A DNA stretch of 64,000 nucleotides from Bacillus solimangrovi (GCF_001742425.1 NZ_MJEH01000007.1:21195-85194); one strand, 5' to 3'; shown: positions 1 to 9,748, numbered from the stretch's first letter. Numbers and translations are program-made. Notes: a model not told the origin generated them from the letters alone.

Positions 1-287
1 CACTCGGAACACCAGCTCGTGCAATTTCAAATGAATGGACATCACAAATTTTAGAAATGGAAAGAAACAAACAAGGTTTTGAAGCATTGAAAGAACATAT
101 CAATGGTCAAGCAAATAAACGTTATATATATGAAGGAAAGGATAATGAAGGTTTTGGGTGGGCAGGTCAAGTGTTAGGAAGAATTAAAGACGTGCCGACA
201 ACTGCCGAATTATTCAAACGGATTATTAGTGAAGCAGAACAAATTAGAACAGAGTGGAGTGGAAATGTAACGAAACAATCGTTATAA
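1..287 (+). CDS. Nitronate monooxygenase family protein, C-terminal part
   Basis: The reading frame is open from the left edge (first full codon at base 3) to TAA at 285-287, so only about 94 C-terminal residues are present. The sequence begins LGTPARAISNEW and ends with a GFGWAGQVLGRIKDVPT stretch followed by a helix. That glycine-rich GWAGQ...G.I.D.PT segment is typical of the end of FMN-dependent nitronate monooxygenase (2-nitropropane dioxygenase) and FabK-like TIM-barrel proteins. These proteins oxidise alkyl nitronates, or act as enoyl-ACP reductases in the FabK branch; the fragment cannot separate the two. No clear terminator follows it. Confidence 0.75.
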   Translation, partial: LGTPARAISNEWTSQILEMERNKQGFEALKEHINGQANKRYIYEGKDNEGFGWAGQVLGRIKDVPTTAELFKRIISEAEQIRTEWSGNVTKQSL

Positions 288-476
288 TAAAGGGAAACTT
301 CCATCAGTGGGGGTTCTTTTACTCTCACTCATGGTTATTTGAACCATCAGGTAATGACTGACGCATATTCTATTACGAATACTTTAGTTGACTTTCTTTC
401 TTTATAGAAGTAAGTGTCATAGCATCAGTTGAAACGTGATAGTAGTTCATTAACCTCAATAAGTGTGGTGAACGGA

Positions 477-746
477 ATGGAATACTCATATCCAATCGAC
501 ATGGATTGGGATAAAGAAGAAGTAATTGATATTATTGGTTTTTTTGAAATGATTGAAAAGGCATATGAAAAAGGCGTCGAACGAGACCTTTTATTAGCTT
601 CATATCGCCGTTTCAAAGAAATTGTTCCAGGTAAAGCTCAAGAAAAGCAATCATTTCGACAGTTTGATGAATCTGCTAATGTTTCATGTTATCATACTGT
701 GAAAAAAGCTCGAGAAAGCGAATCTGGTTCTATCATTAAGATGTAA
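477..746 (+). CDS. yktA: UPF0223 family protein YktA
   Basis: An 89-residue protein starting MEYSYPIDMDW, with RRFKEIVPGKAQEK in the middle and a YHTVKKARE segment near the end; these are the conserved blocks of the UPF0223 (YktA) family as I remember it. An in-frame ATG at 429 would add 16 residues unlike the family, so the ATG at 477 is preferred although its ribosome binding site is weak. The function is unknown; it is a small soluble protein. In B. subtilis yktA neighbours yktB; here a large SNF2 gene lies between them. A rho-independent terminator follows directly. Confidence 0.85.
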   Translation: MEYSYPIDMDWDKEEVIDIIGFFEMIEKAYEKGVERDLLLASYRRFKEIVPGKAQEKQSFRQFDESANVSCYHTVKKARESESGSIIKM

Positions 747-755
747 TGAAGGAAT

Positions 756-793
756 ACGTCCGTTATCTTCTAAAATTAGAAACGGGCGTTTTT
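756..793 (+). terminator. Terminator after yktA
   Basis: Stem ACGTCCGTT / AACGGGCGT (one G-U pair) followed by TTTT, ten bases after the yktA stop. Confidence 0.8.
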
Positions 794-922
794 CTGTCGA
801 TGTATACTGTTGTTAACGTTAAAAAAGCAACTATAAATAAAGCTGATAGAAGCTTAAAGCTTTTGAAATGGTTTCTAGTCGGATTGAACTTAGGATAAAA
901 AAGAGCAAAGAGGATGGAAAGT

Positions 923-3900
923 ATGAGAACACTGTTTGATTTAACAATACAAGATATTCGTAAGGAATGTAACAATATACGTGTCTTCCAACGTGGTGAG
1001 CAGTATTGGGAGAATGGCAATGTATCACTTGTATCTATTACAGAAGATGGTAGAAATGCTGAAGCAATCGTTACAGGTAACGTTGATTATGGAGTTAAAG
1101 TCGAACTAATTGGGAATCGAATCAGTGCGGACTGTAATTGTCCAGCTTATAATTCCTATCCTTCATGGTGTAAACATATTACCGCTGCTCTGTTAGAAAT
1201 TCATGAACTAACGACATACGGAGAAATTGATAAATACTTTATTCGATCTGAAGGGATATCTCCGGCAATTAGTGCGTATGAGAAGCGTAAGACAGATGAT
1301 GTGATTCGTTTGTTTAAAAAATTTCACATACAAACTCAATATAGAGAAGGAAAAGGCAAAGAACCAGTTAGAGTTGAATATATTTTGAAAATGATCCCAT
1401 CAATTGATCAAACAATGATGGGGTTAGAGGTAAAGGTTGGTCCAAAGCGTACATATGTTGTCAAGAATATAAAGCAGTTTCTTTTAAATGTAGTAAATGA
1501 ACGCATTCACCCTTTTACAAAAACTTTTACATATGATCCTAATTTGCACACCTTTTCAGACGTAGATCAGGAAATAATTGAACAGCTTCTTCAAATTGTA
1601 GAGAATCAGACTTTCTATAAGCATTCTCCCAATACATACATGATGTCATATGAGGATAATAATCGAATGATGATGATTCCACCATTCGCTGCCAAGTCGC
1701 TTTTTTCTAAACTTCATAATAGTGATGCTGTTATTGAAAATTTTGATGGAGAATTGAAAACATTCAAATGGGAAAAAAATGCACCAAATTTTCAATTTCG
1801 TGTAGAGAAAGATGGAGAAAAAGGTTTTCAATTAAGAGTGGATGCATTAGGGGATACGGAAGTTATTGAGGCTTATGGTTACATTTATCAAAATGGTGTA
1901 CTGTATGATGTACCAACGATGCAACTTGAAATGGTTAAGGAAATGAAAGATGTATTGCCATCAGAGGATCGATTACATATTACCGCTGATCAAATGGAAG
2001 GCATGGTCTCAAACGTATTACCTGCGCTTAAAAAAATAGGTGATGTTCAGATTAGTGAACATGTTTCAGAGAAAATTCAAGCTCCGCCATTAGAAGTTAA
2101 AATCGAAATTGATTTAGAAGGTGAAAGGTTAACAGCAAAACCTTACTTTCAATATGGTGAAGTAAAGATTCATCCTTTATTAGAAAACTCACCTGATAAT
2201 ATGAATAAACATGTAATTTTGATGAGAGATGTAGAAAAAGAAAATAAAGTTCTTTCGATCTTAGAAGAAACACCTTTTCGTTGGAATGGTCATGAGCTAT
2301 TTATTCAAAATGAAGAGGATGTGTATGAGTTCTTATTCGATTCATTACCACAACTTCAAGGAGTTGCTGAGCTTTATTTAACATCAAGTGTTCAGAACTT
2401 ATTATCTGTTCAAAATTATGTTCCAGAAACGAAGATCGATGTTCATTCATCGTCACGATTATTAGAGATTAACTTCAGTATGAATGGGATTAGTAATGAA
2501 GATGTGGCAACAATTTTAAAGTCAGTTGTTGAGAAAAAGAAGTATTTTAGATTAGAAAATGGAAGCTTTGTGTCATTAGAGCAAGATGAATTTCAATCGA
2601 TTTCACATTTATTTGAGGATCTAAACTTGAAAAAGTCAGATATACGTGGTGATTCGTTAGAACTTCCTGCTATGCATGCTCTTCAAGTTGAGGACTTTGC
2701 GTCACAGCATCGCCAATCATTAAAGGTTGGTAAAAATTTGCGTCAGTTATTAGATGACATGAAACACCCAGACAATCTTGATTTTGACGTTCCAAACACG
2801 TTAAATGGTTCGCTTAGAGATTACCAAAAATGGGGTTTTCAATGGTTAAAAACATTAGCTCATTATCACTTCGGTGGCATTCTAGCGGATGATATGGGAC
2901 TAGGTAAAACGATACAAAGTATTTCGTATATTTTATCTGAACAAAAAAATAGTGAAGGGAAAGCAGCACTTATTGTTGCACCTGCTTCACTCGTCTACAA
3001 TTGGCGAAACGAATGTCGTAAATTTGCTCCATCATTAAGTGTTGGAATAGCTGCTGGAGACAAAACTGAACGAAACAAAATTATGGAGCAATTGGATCAG
3101 TATGATGTTGTTGTTACCTCGTATCCACTCATACGGAGGGATTTAGAGTTGTATGAGAACAAGCATTTTCATACACTTATCTTAGATGAAGCACAAGCGA
3201 TAAAAAATGAACAAACACAAACTGCACAGGCAGTTAAATCGATAAAGGCGACACGTCGATTTGCATTAAGTGGAACACCGATTGAAAATACGTTGGATGA
3301 ACTTTGGTCAATCTTTCAGACGATTATGCCAGGTTTTTTCCCAGGAAAGCAGGCATTCCGTAAACTATCACAAGAAAGAATTGCTAAAATGGTACGCCCG
3401 TTTATATTACGTCGTATGAAAAAGGACGTTTTAAAGGAGTTACCAGAAAAGATCGAAACGGTTCAAGTATCGGAATTAAGCACAGATCAAAAAGCGCTGT
3501 ATCTAGGTTATTTAGAGCAGATTCAGAGTGAAGCGAAAGAGGCAATTAACAGTGGCGATATGCAACGAAACAGAATGAAGATCTTAGCAGGACTTACACG
3601 ATTACGTCAGTTATGCTGTCATCCTGGTACGTTCATTGATAATTATGAAGGAAGTTCAGGTAAGTTAGAGCAACTGCTCGAAATAATTGCTGAAGGTCAG
3701 GCTTCAGGTCGAAGAATCCTCGTTTTCTCACAATTCACATCTATGTTACGCATTATTCGTACAGAATTAGAAAAGTCTGAACGTAGCTACTTTTACTTAG
3801 ATGGTTCCACGCCTGGTCAAGAGCGCGTAGAAATGACAGAGCAGTTTAATAATGGTGAAAAAGATATCTTCCTCGTATCATTAAAAGCGGGGGGAACAGG

Positions 3901-4177
3901 CTTGAATTTAACTGGAGCAGATACGGTTATCCTATATGATTTGTGGTGGAATCCTGCTGTTGATAGCCAGGCTATCGACCGTGCATATCGGATTGGACAG
4001 AAAAATGTTGTGCAAGTTATCCGATTAATTACTCAAGGTACGATTGAAGAAAAAATCTATGAATTACAACAGAAGAAACGGGAATTAATTGAGAAGGTTA
4101 TTCAGCCTGGAGAAACAATGCTTTCAAGTTTGTCTGAGGAAGAAATTCGTGAGCTATTAAGCTTATCAACAACATAA
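923..4177 (+). CDS. SNF2-family DNA-dependent ATPase with SWIM zinc finger
   Basis: A protein of 1084 residues. Near residues 70-90 is a SWIM-type zinc finger (CNCPAY...WCKH). The middle is a long bacterial SNF2-associated region. The ATPase core starts around residue 630 with LRDYQKWGFQWL, then Walker A ADDMGLGKT near 655, a DEAQ box near 752 and LSGTPIEN. The C-terminal helicase lobe ends with QAIDRAYRIGQ near 1016. This is the architecture of large RapA/HepA/YwqA-like proteins, which move along DNA or remodel nucleoprotein complexes; the partner here is unknown. The ATG at 923 is preferred over 914 because AAAGAGG (907-913) abuts 914 but is well spaced from 923. It is inserted between yktA and yktB relative to B. 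subtilis. Confidence 0.88.
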   Translation: MRTLFDLTIQDIRKECNNIRVFQRGEQYWENGNVSLVSITEDGRNAEAIVTGNVDYGVKVELIGNRISADCNCPAYNSYPSWCKHITAALLEIHELTTYGEIDKYFIRSEGISPAISAYEKRKTDDVIRLFKKFHIQTQYREGKGKEPVRVEYILKMIPSIDQTMMGLEVKVGPKRTYVVKNIKQFLLNVVNERIHPFTKTFTYDPNLHTFSDVDQEIIEQLLQIVENQTFYKHSPNTYMMSYEDNNRMMMIPPFAAKSLFSKLHNSDAVIENFDGELKTFKWEKNAPNFQFRVEKDGEKGFQLRVDALGDTEVIEAYGYIYQNGVLYDVPTMQLEMVKEMKDVLPSEDRLHITADQMEGMVSNVLPALKKIGDVQISEHVSEKIQAPPLEVKIEIDLEGERLTAKPYFQYGEVKIHPLLENSPDNMNKHVILMRDVEKENKVLSILEETPFRWNGHELFIQNEEDVYEFLFDSLPQLQGVAELYLTSSVQNLLSVQNYVPETKIDVHSSSRLLEINFSMNGISNEDVATILKSVVEKKKYFRLENGSFVSLEQDEFQSISHLFEDLNLKKSDIRGDSLELPAMHALQVEDFASQHRQSLKVGKNLRQLLDDMKHPDNLDFDVPNTLNGSLRDYQKWGFQWLKTLAHYHFGGILADDMGLGKTIQSISYILSEQKNSEGKAALIVAPASLVYNWRNECRKFAPSLSVGIAAGDKTERNKIMEQLDQYDVVVTSYPLIRRDLELYENKHFHTLILDEAQAIKNEQTQTAQAVKSIKATRRFALSGTPIENTLDELWSIFQTIMPGFFPGKQAFRKLSQERIAKMVRPFILRRMKKDVLKELPEKIETVQVSELSTDQKALYLGYLEQIQSEAKEAINSGDMQRNRMKILAGLTRLRQLCCHPGTFIDNYEGSSGKLEQLLEIIAEGQASGRRILVFSQFTSMLRIIRTELEKSERSYFYLDGSTPGQERVEMTEQFNNGEKDIFLVSLKAGGTGLNLTGADTVILYDLWWNPAVDSQAIDRAYRIGQKNVVQVIRLITQGTIEEKIYELQQKKRELIEKVIQPGETMLSSLSEEEIRELLSLSTT

Positions 4178-4185
4178 TAAGCAAT

Positions 4186-4224
4186 AAAACGGATAAGTCA
4201 AAGTAAAGGCTTATCCGTTTTATG
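4186..4224 (+). terminator. Terminator after the SNF2 gene
   Basis: Perfect inverted repeat AAAACGGATAAG / CTTATCCGTTTT around a short loop. It may also stop the converging yktB transcript. The 135 bases from here to the yktB stop hold nothing I can recognise. Confidence 0.85.
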
Positions 4225-4359
4225 TATATGATATGTTAATTAACCATTAGTATAAGAAGGGAAAGTTCAACTTTAAACGTAAGTGAAATCATCTTAAACA
4301 TGTTATTGGTTAAATAATTGTTACTTGAAAGAAGAATCATAGAGTTATAAAGTGAACAA

Positions 4360-4986
4360 TTATACTGGCAGTGAAATAGATTTTTGATACAAAGGAAGGA
4401 CGGTCTCAAAAGTTGTTTTTACTACTTTGAGGAATTCATCCCCATTTTGAAGAAGTGGATCATTTGCTGCAATATGTTTCCCAATTAAAAACTCCCCTTT
4501 TTTTACATCTCGAAAGCGCTCGAGTGCGGATTGTAAGTCAATGTCAGCAAGTGATTGGGCTGACTTTTGTGTATGGTCAAGAGAGATGACATAATCTGAA
4601 GGGATAGTATTACGAAATGAAATGATATCTTTTAAGAAGCCATTCGCAATTTCCGTTTTATGTGGTAGCTCATAAATATAAGCAAGCCAGATGAAAACAT
4701 GGTCATCAAAAATGCCAATTTGAAAGTGAGGGTGTTTTTTATATCCACGTTTGTTATTAGCAATTGCAAGCCAAGTATCCTTTGGTGGGTTCTTCGTACG
4801 ACGAGCATGTTTTGCAATATGAAGATACATTTCATTACCAGCAATTGCAGATAAGTCATCAGTTAATACATTACCGATAGCTTTAAATTTTGGTTGAATT
4901 CGTTCTCGAATTGCGCTCATTCGCTCATCTAAGCCTTCAATTTGAAATACATCAAAATCAGATTGATTAAAACCTTCGAATTTCAT
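4360..4986 (-). CDS. yktB: UPF0637 family protein YktB
   Basis: A 208-residue protein beginning MKFEGFNQSDFDVF. Conserved blocks KHARRTKNPPKDTW and HPHFQIGIFDDHVFIW are characteristic of the UPF0637 (YktB) family, whose biochemical role is unknown. The start at 4986 has a GAGGAGA ribosome binding site upstream; the ATG at 5016 would add ten basic residues not expected in the family. It is transcribed toward the SNF2 gene, and yktB is also a neighbour of yktA and yktC in B. subtilis. Confidence 0.87.
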   Translation of the reverse strand: MKFEGFNQSDFDVFQIEGLDERMSAIRERIQPKFKAIGNVLTDDLSAIAGNEMYLHIAKHARRTKNPPKDTWLAIANNKRGYKKHPHFQIGIFDDHVFIWLAYIYELPHKTEIANGFLKDIISFRNTIPSDYVISLDHTQKSAQSLADIDLQSALERFRDVKKGEFLIGKHIAANDPLLQNGDEFLKVVKTTFETVLPLYQKSISLPV

Positions 4987-5263
4987 TCTAAATCTCCTCT
5001 TCTTATCGTTTTTCACCAGTTTACCACATTGTTTGTAAATAAATAAAATTTGTAGGTTTGAAATAGTGTGTTAGGAGGGAAAATATAGACAAATAACCAA
5101 TTTTGTTCCACTGAATTGCTTATGTGCATAAAATATAGCAAGTCTTACATTTTTCTAAGTCATGTATTAGCAAGTTAGTGTTTAAACGTATATGAATTAA
5201 TATCAGAATATTTCGTCATTTGTCTTATTAATCTAACATTAAATTAGTGAAGGGGTGTAAAAC

Positions 5264-5452
5264 ATGAAACAAGTTATGGATGTTTATAAAAGAACCGATG
5301 CGGAGAAGAGAATTCCAGTTTTACGTCTTGAAATTGATTATGAGTTAGCAACCCTTTATGAAGCACTATCGACAGAGAATGAGGAGCAAATCAAAAAATC
5401 AAAGGAAAAGTTGGAGCGTTATCGGCGTGAAATGATTCGGTTAGAAGCATGA
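5264..5452 (+). CDS. ykzI: Small conserved protein, YkzI-like
   Basis: A 62-residue, highly charged protein with mostly helical character (ELATLYEALSTENEEQIKKS, then a basic helix). The ATG has a GAAGGGGTG ribosome binding site. A gene of this size sits between yktB and yktC in B. subtilis (ykzI), so the symbol rests on position and size. Function unknown. It ends 40 bases before a good terminator, so it is probably a single-gene transcript. The gap upstream (4987-5263) must hold its promoter and that of yktB, but I cannot point to a convincing one. Confidence 0.7.
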   Translation: MKQVMDVYKRTDAEKRIPVLRLEIDYELATLYEALSTENEEQIKKSKEKLERYRREMIRLEA

Positions 5453-5492
5453 TGAATGGAAATAAACAATATGATAACAATGATATTTTGAA

Positions 5493-5524
5493 GACGGACC
5501 TTTTTTAATTAGGTTCGTCATTTT
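5493..5524 (+). terminator. Terminator after the ykzI-like gene
   Basis: Stem GACGGACC / GGTTCGTC (one G-U pair) with a T-rich loop, followed by ATTTTA. Confidence 0.75.
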
Positions 5525-5672
5525 ATGTTCATATTGTATGTTTTTCAATGAGTTAAACGTCAAGTATAATGAAAGTAATGACTTATGATAACCTTTAATA
5601 ATGGAAATGATGTTACAGTTCTTTGTAAATGGGACAAGAATTGAAAGAGATATGGATAAAGGGGATGGATTA

Positions 5673-6476
5673 GTGACAATTGCATGGGAAGAAATTTATT
5701 ACAATACACAAAAATGGATGAGAGAAGCTGGGGAACAGATTCGAGCTTCATTTGCAGATACGTTAACAATTGATTATAAGTTGGATGCGTCTGATCTTGT
5801 GACGAACATGGATAAGCAGACAGAACAATTTTTTATTGAAAAGATAAATGAAACGTACCCAGAGCATCGTATCATGGGAGAAGAAGGGTATGGAGATGTT
5901 GTTGAAACTGTAAATGGAACGATATGGATTATTGACCCGATTGATGGAACGGTTAATTTTGTTCATATGAAGAGGCACTTTGCGATTTCTATCGGTATTT
6001 ATCATGAAGGTGAAGGTGTCATTGGTATGATATATGACGTGGTGAATGATGAGTTATATCATGCTCAAAAAGGCAAAGGAGCTTTTGTGGACGATCAGAA
6101 ATTACCTATGCTTGAAGAAATTAAAGTTGACAGTGCTGTAGTTAGTATGAATGCTGCTTGGGCGATTCCAAACCGTCTTATCGAACCACAACTTATTCCA
6201 CCACTAGTGAATGACTTACGTGGGACACGCTCAATTGGTTCAGCAGCAATCGAGATGGTTTATGTTGCATCAGGGAAAATCGATGGTTATTTGACATTAA
6301 GACTATCACCGTGGGATTTTGCTGCTGGTAAAATTTTGATTGAAGAAGTTGGTGGAAAAACATCAAACGTGAATGGAGAGCCATTAAATATTCTTGAAAA
6401 AAGTACTGTTTTTGTAGCAAAGCCTGGTTTACATGAGCAGATTGTTAACAATTATTTAAAAAAGGAAAGTAAATAA
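5673..6476 (+). CDS. suhB: Inositol monophosphatase family protein
   Basis: A 267-residue protein of the Mg2+-dependent, Li+-sensitive phosphatase superfamily (YktC/SuhB branch). Seen in order: the DLVTNMDKQTE segment, the GEEGYGD metal-binding Glu motif, the signature WIIDPIDGTVNFVH with metal-binding aspartates, and the C-terminal SPWDFAAGKILIEEVGG motif. It hydrolyses inositol-1-phosphate and related sugar or nucleotide phosphates in vitro; the physiological substrate in Bacillus is uncertain. I choose the GTG at 5673 because AAAGGGGA lies just upstream and the protein then has the family length; ATGs at 5601 and 5652 are in frame. The order yktB-ykzI-yktC matches B. subtilis. Confidence 0.88.
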   Translation: MTIAWEEIYYNTQKWMREAGEQIRASFADTLTIDYKLDASDLVTNMDKQTEQFFIEKINETYPEHRIMGEEGYGDVVETVNGTIWIIDPIDGTVNFVHMKRHFAISIGIYHEGEGVIGMIYDVVNDELYHAQKGKGAFVDDQKLPMLEEIKVDSAVVSMNAAWAIPNRLIEPQLIPPLVNDLRGTRSIGSAAIEMVYVASGKIDGYLTLRLSPWDFAAGKILIEEVGGKTSNVNGEPLNILEKSTVFVAKPGLHEQIVNNYLKKESK

Positions 6477-6495
6477 AATTTTTTGTGTTATAAAG

Positions 6496-6542
6496 ATAAA
6501 AGCAACAAATTCACTATGCATAGAATTTGTTGCTTTTATACA
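6496..6542. terminator. Bidirectional terminator between suhB and ylaF
   Basis: Perfect 17-bp inverted repeat ATAAAAGCAACAAATTC / GAATTTGTTGCTTTTAT with a 10-base loop, between two converging genes. Confidence 0.88.
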
Positions 6543-6658
6543 GTTAGATTAAATGAGTATCATGTCAAATTAAGTTTAAGTATTTCTGAATTGAAACTAA
6601 GTATATAAAAAATCGTACAAGGTACATTAATGCAAAGTTCACTTATTAATGTTTTACT

Positions 6659-6844
6659 TTATAATTTTCCAGCTTCACGATATCTTTTCTTAGTTTTAAA
6701 TCCAGCCCCCATAAAAAGAGTAGCAACGACGATGAACATTGTAATTCCAAAGATGCTCTGTTCTCCTACTGCAAATCCAACACCGACAAGGCATGCTGTA
6801 ACAGCAAATGCATAGCCTAAGAAAACCCACTTAACATTCTTCAT
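6659..6844 (-). CDS. ylaF: DUF5325 family membrane protein YlaF
   Basis: A 61-residue protein with two hydrophobic segments (about residues 6-24 and 31-48) and a basic C-terminus with KTKKRYREAG. Size, topology and position beside typA match B. subtilis YlaF (DUF5325). The ATG is preceded by AGGAGGT. Function unknown. In B. subtilis ylaA-ylaE come before it; none of those is present here. Confidence 0.8.
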   Translation of the reverse strand: MKNVKWVFLGYAFAVTACLVGVGFAVGEQSIFGITMFIVVATLFMGAGFKTKKRYREAGKL

Positions 6845-6928
6845 GAAAATACCTCCTAAAAAACCGTTCGTTATTGTACGTCTTCTATCATATCAGAAAG
6901 GATACAATAATGAATAGTTATATTGGAT

Positions 6929-7071
6929 GTTCAAAAAGTCCGGGAAAAATGACTGTCGAATAATGCATTGTCTTGCTTTTCTGCTCCTCATGTACCCAAC
7001 AAGCGTACATTCTGGTGCTCAAAGCTTCGCAGCCTTGTTCTTCTCCTCCCTTTTTGTCCTTCTTTTTGAAC
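6929..7071. repeat. Intergenic element with 10-bp terminal inverted repeats
   Basis: A 143-bp block bounded by GTTCAAAAAG (6929-6938) and its exact complement CTTTTTGAAC (7062-7071). Inside is a smaller inverted repeat ATGTAC / GTACAT (6990-6995 and 7005-7010). It lies in the divergent ylaF-typA gap and its two halves have uneven base composition (purine-rich left end, pyrimidine-rich right end). It looks like a small MITE-like or scattered intergenic repeat; I recall similar elements in Bacillaceae but cannot check copy number, and I noticed no second copy in this window. Confidence 0.5.
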
Positions 7072-7099
7072 TCGTTCTAATACAATTATCGACAAAGTG

Positions 7100-7108
7100 T
7101 GATATACT
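7100..7108 (+). promoter_or_regulatory. Possible extended -10 for typA
   Basis: TGATATACT fits an extended -10 (TGn plus TATACT) 46 bases before the typA start. No good -35 is seen, so this is tentative. Confidence 0.35.
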
Positions 7109-7153
7109 TGTTTAGTTATGAATTTGTATCGATAGAGTAGGAGTGGAATTAAT

Positions 7154-8992
7154 TTGAATAAACGCGAAGATTTACGCAATATTGCGATTATAGCTCACGT
7201 TGACCACGGGAAAACAACATTAGTAGACCAATTGTTACATCAGTCAGGTACATTCCGTGAGAATGAGCAAGTAGATGAACGAGCTATGGACTCAAATGAC
7301 ATTGAACGTGAGCGTGGTATTACAATTTTAGCTAAGAATACTGCGATCAATTATGAAGATAAACGAATTAACATTATGGATACACCAGGACATGCTGACT
7401 TCGGTGGTGAAGTTGAGCGAATCATGAAAATGGTTGATGGTGTATTACTTGTTGTTGATGCATATGAAGGCTGTATGCCACAAACACGTTTTGTATTACG
7501 AAAAGCACTAGAACAGAATTTGACACCAATTGTTGTCGTTAATAAAATTGACCGTCCAGCAGCTCGTCCTGCTGAAGTAGTTGATGAAGTTCTAGAATTA
7601 TTAATTGAATTAGATGCAAATGATGAACAATTAGAATTTCCAGTTGTGTATGCATCTGCATTAAATGGAATTGCAGGTAATGATCCTGAGAATTTAGAAG
7701 AAACGATGACACCTCTTTTAGATTCTATCATCGAGCATATTCCAGCACCGATTGATAATAGTGAAGAACCACTACAATTCCAAGTTGCCATGCTTGATTA
7801 TAACGATTATGTCGGACGTATCGGGGTTGGTCGTGTCGTTCGTGGAACGATGAAAGTAGGCGATCAAGTAGCCCTTATGAAATTAGATGGTAGTGTTAAG
7901 AAGTTCCGAGTAACAAAATTATTCGGCTTCCACGGTTTACGACGCATTGAAATTAACGAGGTAAAGGCAGGAGATCTTGCTGCTGTTGCAGGTATGGAAG
8001 AGATCAACGTAGGTGAAACAGTTTGTCCTGTTGACCACCAAGATGCATTACCACCACTGCGTATTGATGAGCCAACATTACAAATGACATTCTTAGTAAA
8101 TAATAGTCCATTTGCTGGCAGAGAAGGTAAATTTGTTACAAGTCGTCAAATCGAAGATCGTCTTCGTTCAGAGCTTGAAACAGATGTAAGTTTGAAGGTT
8201 GAAAATACTGAATCACCTGATGTATGGAAAGTAAGTGGTCGTGGAGAACTTCACTTATCGATTCTTATTGAAAATATGCGTCGCGAAGGATATGAGCTAC
8301 AAGTATCTAAACCTGAAGTTATTGTTCGTGAGATTGATGGTGTTAAATGTGAGCCTGTTGAGCATGTTCAAGTTGATGTACCTGAAGAATATACAGGTCC
8401 AGTAATGGAATCACTTGGTGCTCGTAAAGGTGAAATGGTTAATATGGTTAACAACGGAAATGGGCAAGTTCGTCTTGAATTTAAGGTGCCTGCTCGTGGA
8501 CTTATCGGTTACCGTACAGAGTTCTTAACTCAAACACGTGGTTATGGTGTGTTGAACCACTCATTTGATAGCTATCAACCACTTGCAACAGGATATGTTG
8601 GCGGACGCCGTTCAGGTGTACTTGTATCACTTGAAAAAGGAAAAGCAACACAATATAGCTTAATGTCTCTAGAAGACCGTGGTGTTATCTTTGTTGAACC
8701 AGGAACGGAAGTATATATGGGAATGATTGTTGGTGAACATAATCGAGATAATGATTTAACGGTTAACGTCGTTAAAGAGAAACACTTAACAAACGTTCGC
8801 TCAGCTACAAAAGACCAAACTTCTGTTATGAATAAAGCACGTAAAATGTCATTAGAAGAATCACTTCAGTTCTTGGCTGATGATGAATATTGTGAGATCA
8901 CGCCGGAATCAATTCGTTTGCGTAAGAAAATCCTTGAAAAAGGTGAACGTGAACGTGCTGAAAAGCGTAAGAAGGTTCAAGATAAAGAATAA
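7154..8992 (+). CDS. typA: Ribosome-associated GTPase TypA/BipA
   Basis: A 612-residue translational GTPase. G1 is AHVDHGKTT near residue 13-21, followed by switch I RERGITI, G3 DTPGHADF and G4 NKID. EF-G-like domains follow, ending in the conserved C-terminal region with [10 protein letters not shown]. BipA/TypA binds the 70S ribosome and supports assembly of the large subunit and growth under stress such as cold. The start is a TTG with TAGGAG upstream; the protein then begins close to the B. subtilis one. It is divergent from ylaF and about 60 bases ahead of ylaH, as in B. subtilis. Confidence 0.97.
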   Translation: MNKREDLRNIAIIAHVDHGKTTLVDQLLHQSGTFRENEQVDERAMDSNDIERERGITILAKNTAINYEDKRINIMDTPGHADFGGEVERIMKMVDGVLLVVDAYEGCMPQTRFVLRKALEQNLTPIVVVNKIDRPAARPAEVVDEVLELLIELDANDEQLEFPVVYASALNGIAGNDPENLEETMTPLLDSIIEHIPAPIDNSEEPLQFQVAMLDYNDYVGRIGVGRVVRGTMKVGDQVALMKLDGSVKKFRVTKLFGFHGLRRIEINEVKAGDLAAVAGMEEINVGETVCPVDHQDALPPLRIDEPTLQMTFLVNNSPFAGREGKFVTSRQIEDRLRSELETDVSLKVENTESPDVWKVSGRGELHLSILIENMRREGYELQVSKPEVIVREIDGVKCEPVEHVQVDVPEEYTGPVMESLGARKGEMVNMVNNGNGQVRLEFKVPARGLIGYRTEFLTQTRGYGVLNHSFDSYQPLATGYVGGRRSGVLVSLEKGKATQYSLMSLEDRGVIFVEPGTEVYMGMIVGEHNRDNDLTVNVVKEKHLTNVRSATKDQTSVMNKARKMSLEESLQFLADDEYCEITPESIRLRKKILEKGERERAEKRKKVQDKE

Positions 8993-9053
8993 TAAGCTGT
9001 TGCATAAATACTCTGTGATATGATGAGAGAAAGTGACGTAGGAGGCGAGAGCG

Positions 9054-9371
9054 ATGGAAGCGATGGTAATGGATCGTATGTCATTTTTTGCAACCCTTTT
9101 TAAAGTATATGAAAACCCTGAAATGGGCATGCTTTTGCTTTATTTTACAATATTTGCGTTATCAGTTATTGTTTATAGGTTAGGTTTTGCGAAAAAATTG
9201 CCAATTTTACAGAATATTGTTATTTATTCGGTTTTGGCATTCGGATGTACGGTTCTAACTTTTTTAGGTGCTTTTTTACCTGTCGCAGAAGGACTTGTAA
9301 TTGCTACTCTTGTGCTTGGTGTTTACAAGATTCGCCTGAAGCAATCTCAAAAAACTGAAAAGCAAGCATAA
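9054..9371 (+). CDS. ylaH: YlaH-like membrane protein
   Basis: A 105-residue protein with three hydrophobic segments (about residues 22-40, 50-66 and 70-90) and a basic lysine-rich tail. Position behind typA and the membrane topology match B. subtilis YlaH. The role is unknown. The ATG follows a GGAGGCGAG ribosome binding site. The next gene starts only 11 bases after the stop, so the two are probably co-transcribed. Confidence 0.8.
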   Translation: MEAMVMDRMSFFATLFKVYENPEMGMLLLYFTIFALSVIVYRLGFAKKLPILQNIVIYSVLAFGCTVLTFLGAFLPVAEGLVIATLVLGVYKIRLKQSQKTEKQA

Positions 9372-9382
9372 GGGGGAATTGG

Positions 9383-9679
9383 ATGCGCTCCTTACAAGAT
9401 GCAATTTACAATTGGCTTACAATTAAAGTTGTTATGGATGCTCGACCTGAGGATGAATCCGCACAACAGACGTTTCAGTTGTTTGATGAAATTTTAAAGG
9501 AAGATTTCCAAGCAGAGAATGTTCGAGTTGAAAAGGACGAAATCATGTATCTTGTTTCAGTTATGCAAGAAGGAGAAGATAAAAAATTACGTTTTCCTGT
9601 TGAGTTAATTGATATTATGATTAACCAAATTGAAGAAGAGCCTGAAAAATATCCGAACTATGACACAGAATTAAAATAA
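9383..9679 (+). CDS. Conserved small acidic protein of unknown function
   Basis: A 98-residue soluble acidic protein beginning MRSLQDAIYNWL. I do not recognise a named domain. A strong ribosome binding site (AAGGGGGAA) precedes the ATG, and it follows ylaH closely and ends at a terminator, so it is the last gene of a typA-ylaH-type unit. Its predicted alternation of helices and strands suggests a small folded cytoplasmic protein. B. subtilis has ylaI at this position, but that gene is present elsewhere nearby on the opposite strand. Confidence 0.75.
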   Translation: MRSLQDAIYNWLTIKVVMDARPEDESAQQTFQLFDEILKEDFQAENVRVEKDEIMYLVSVMQEGEDKKLRFPVELIDIMINQIEEEPEKYPNYDTELK

Positions 9680-9697
9680 GTAAAGAGTAATTGTGAG

Positions 9698-9748
9698 CTG
9701 CATCCCAATTGTTAGTTACATAATCTAACAATTGGAGGTGCAGTTTTT
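9698..9748 (+). terminator. Terminator after the ylaH-linked gene
   Basis: Long stem CTGCATCCCAATTGTTAG / CTAACAATTGGAGGTGCAG with small mismatches, followed by TTTTT. Confidence 0.85.

Noticed and set aside
7351..7791. 146-codon minus-strand ORF inside typA
   Set aside because: Antisense shadow of a strongly conserved gene; composition follows typA codons and there is no ribosome binding site.
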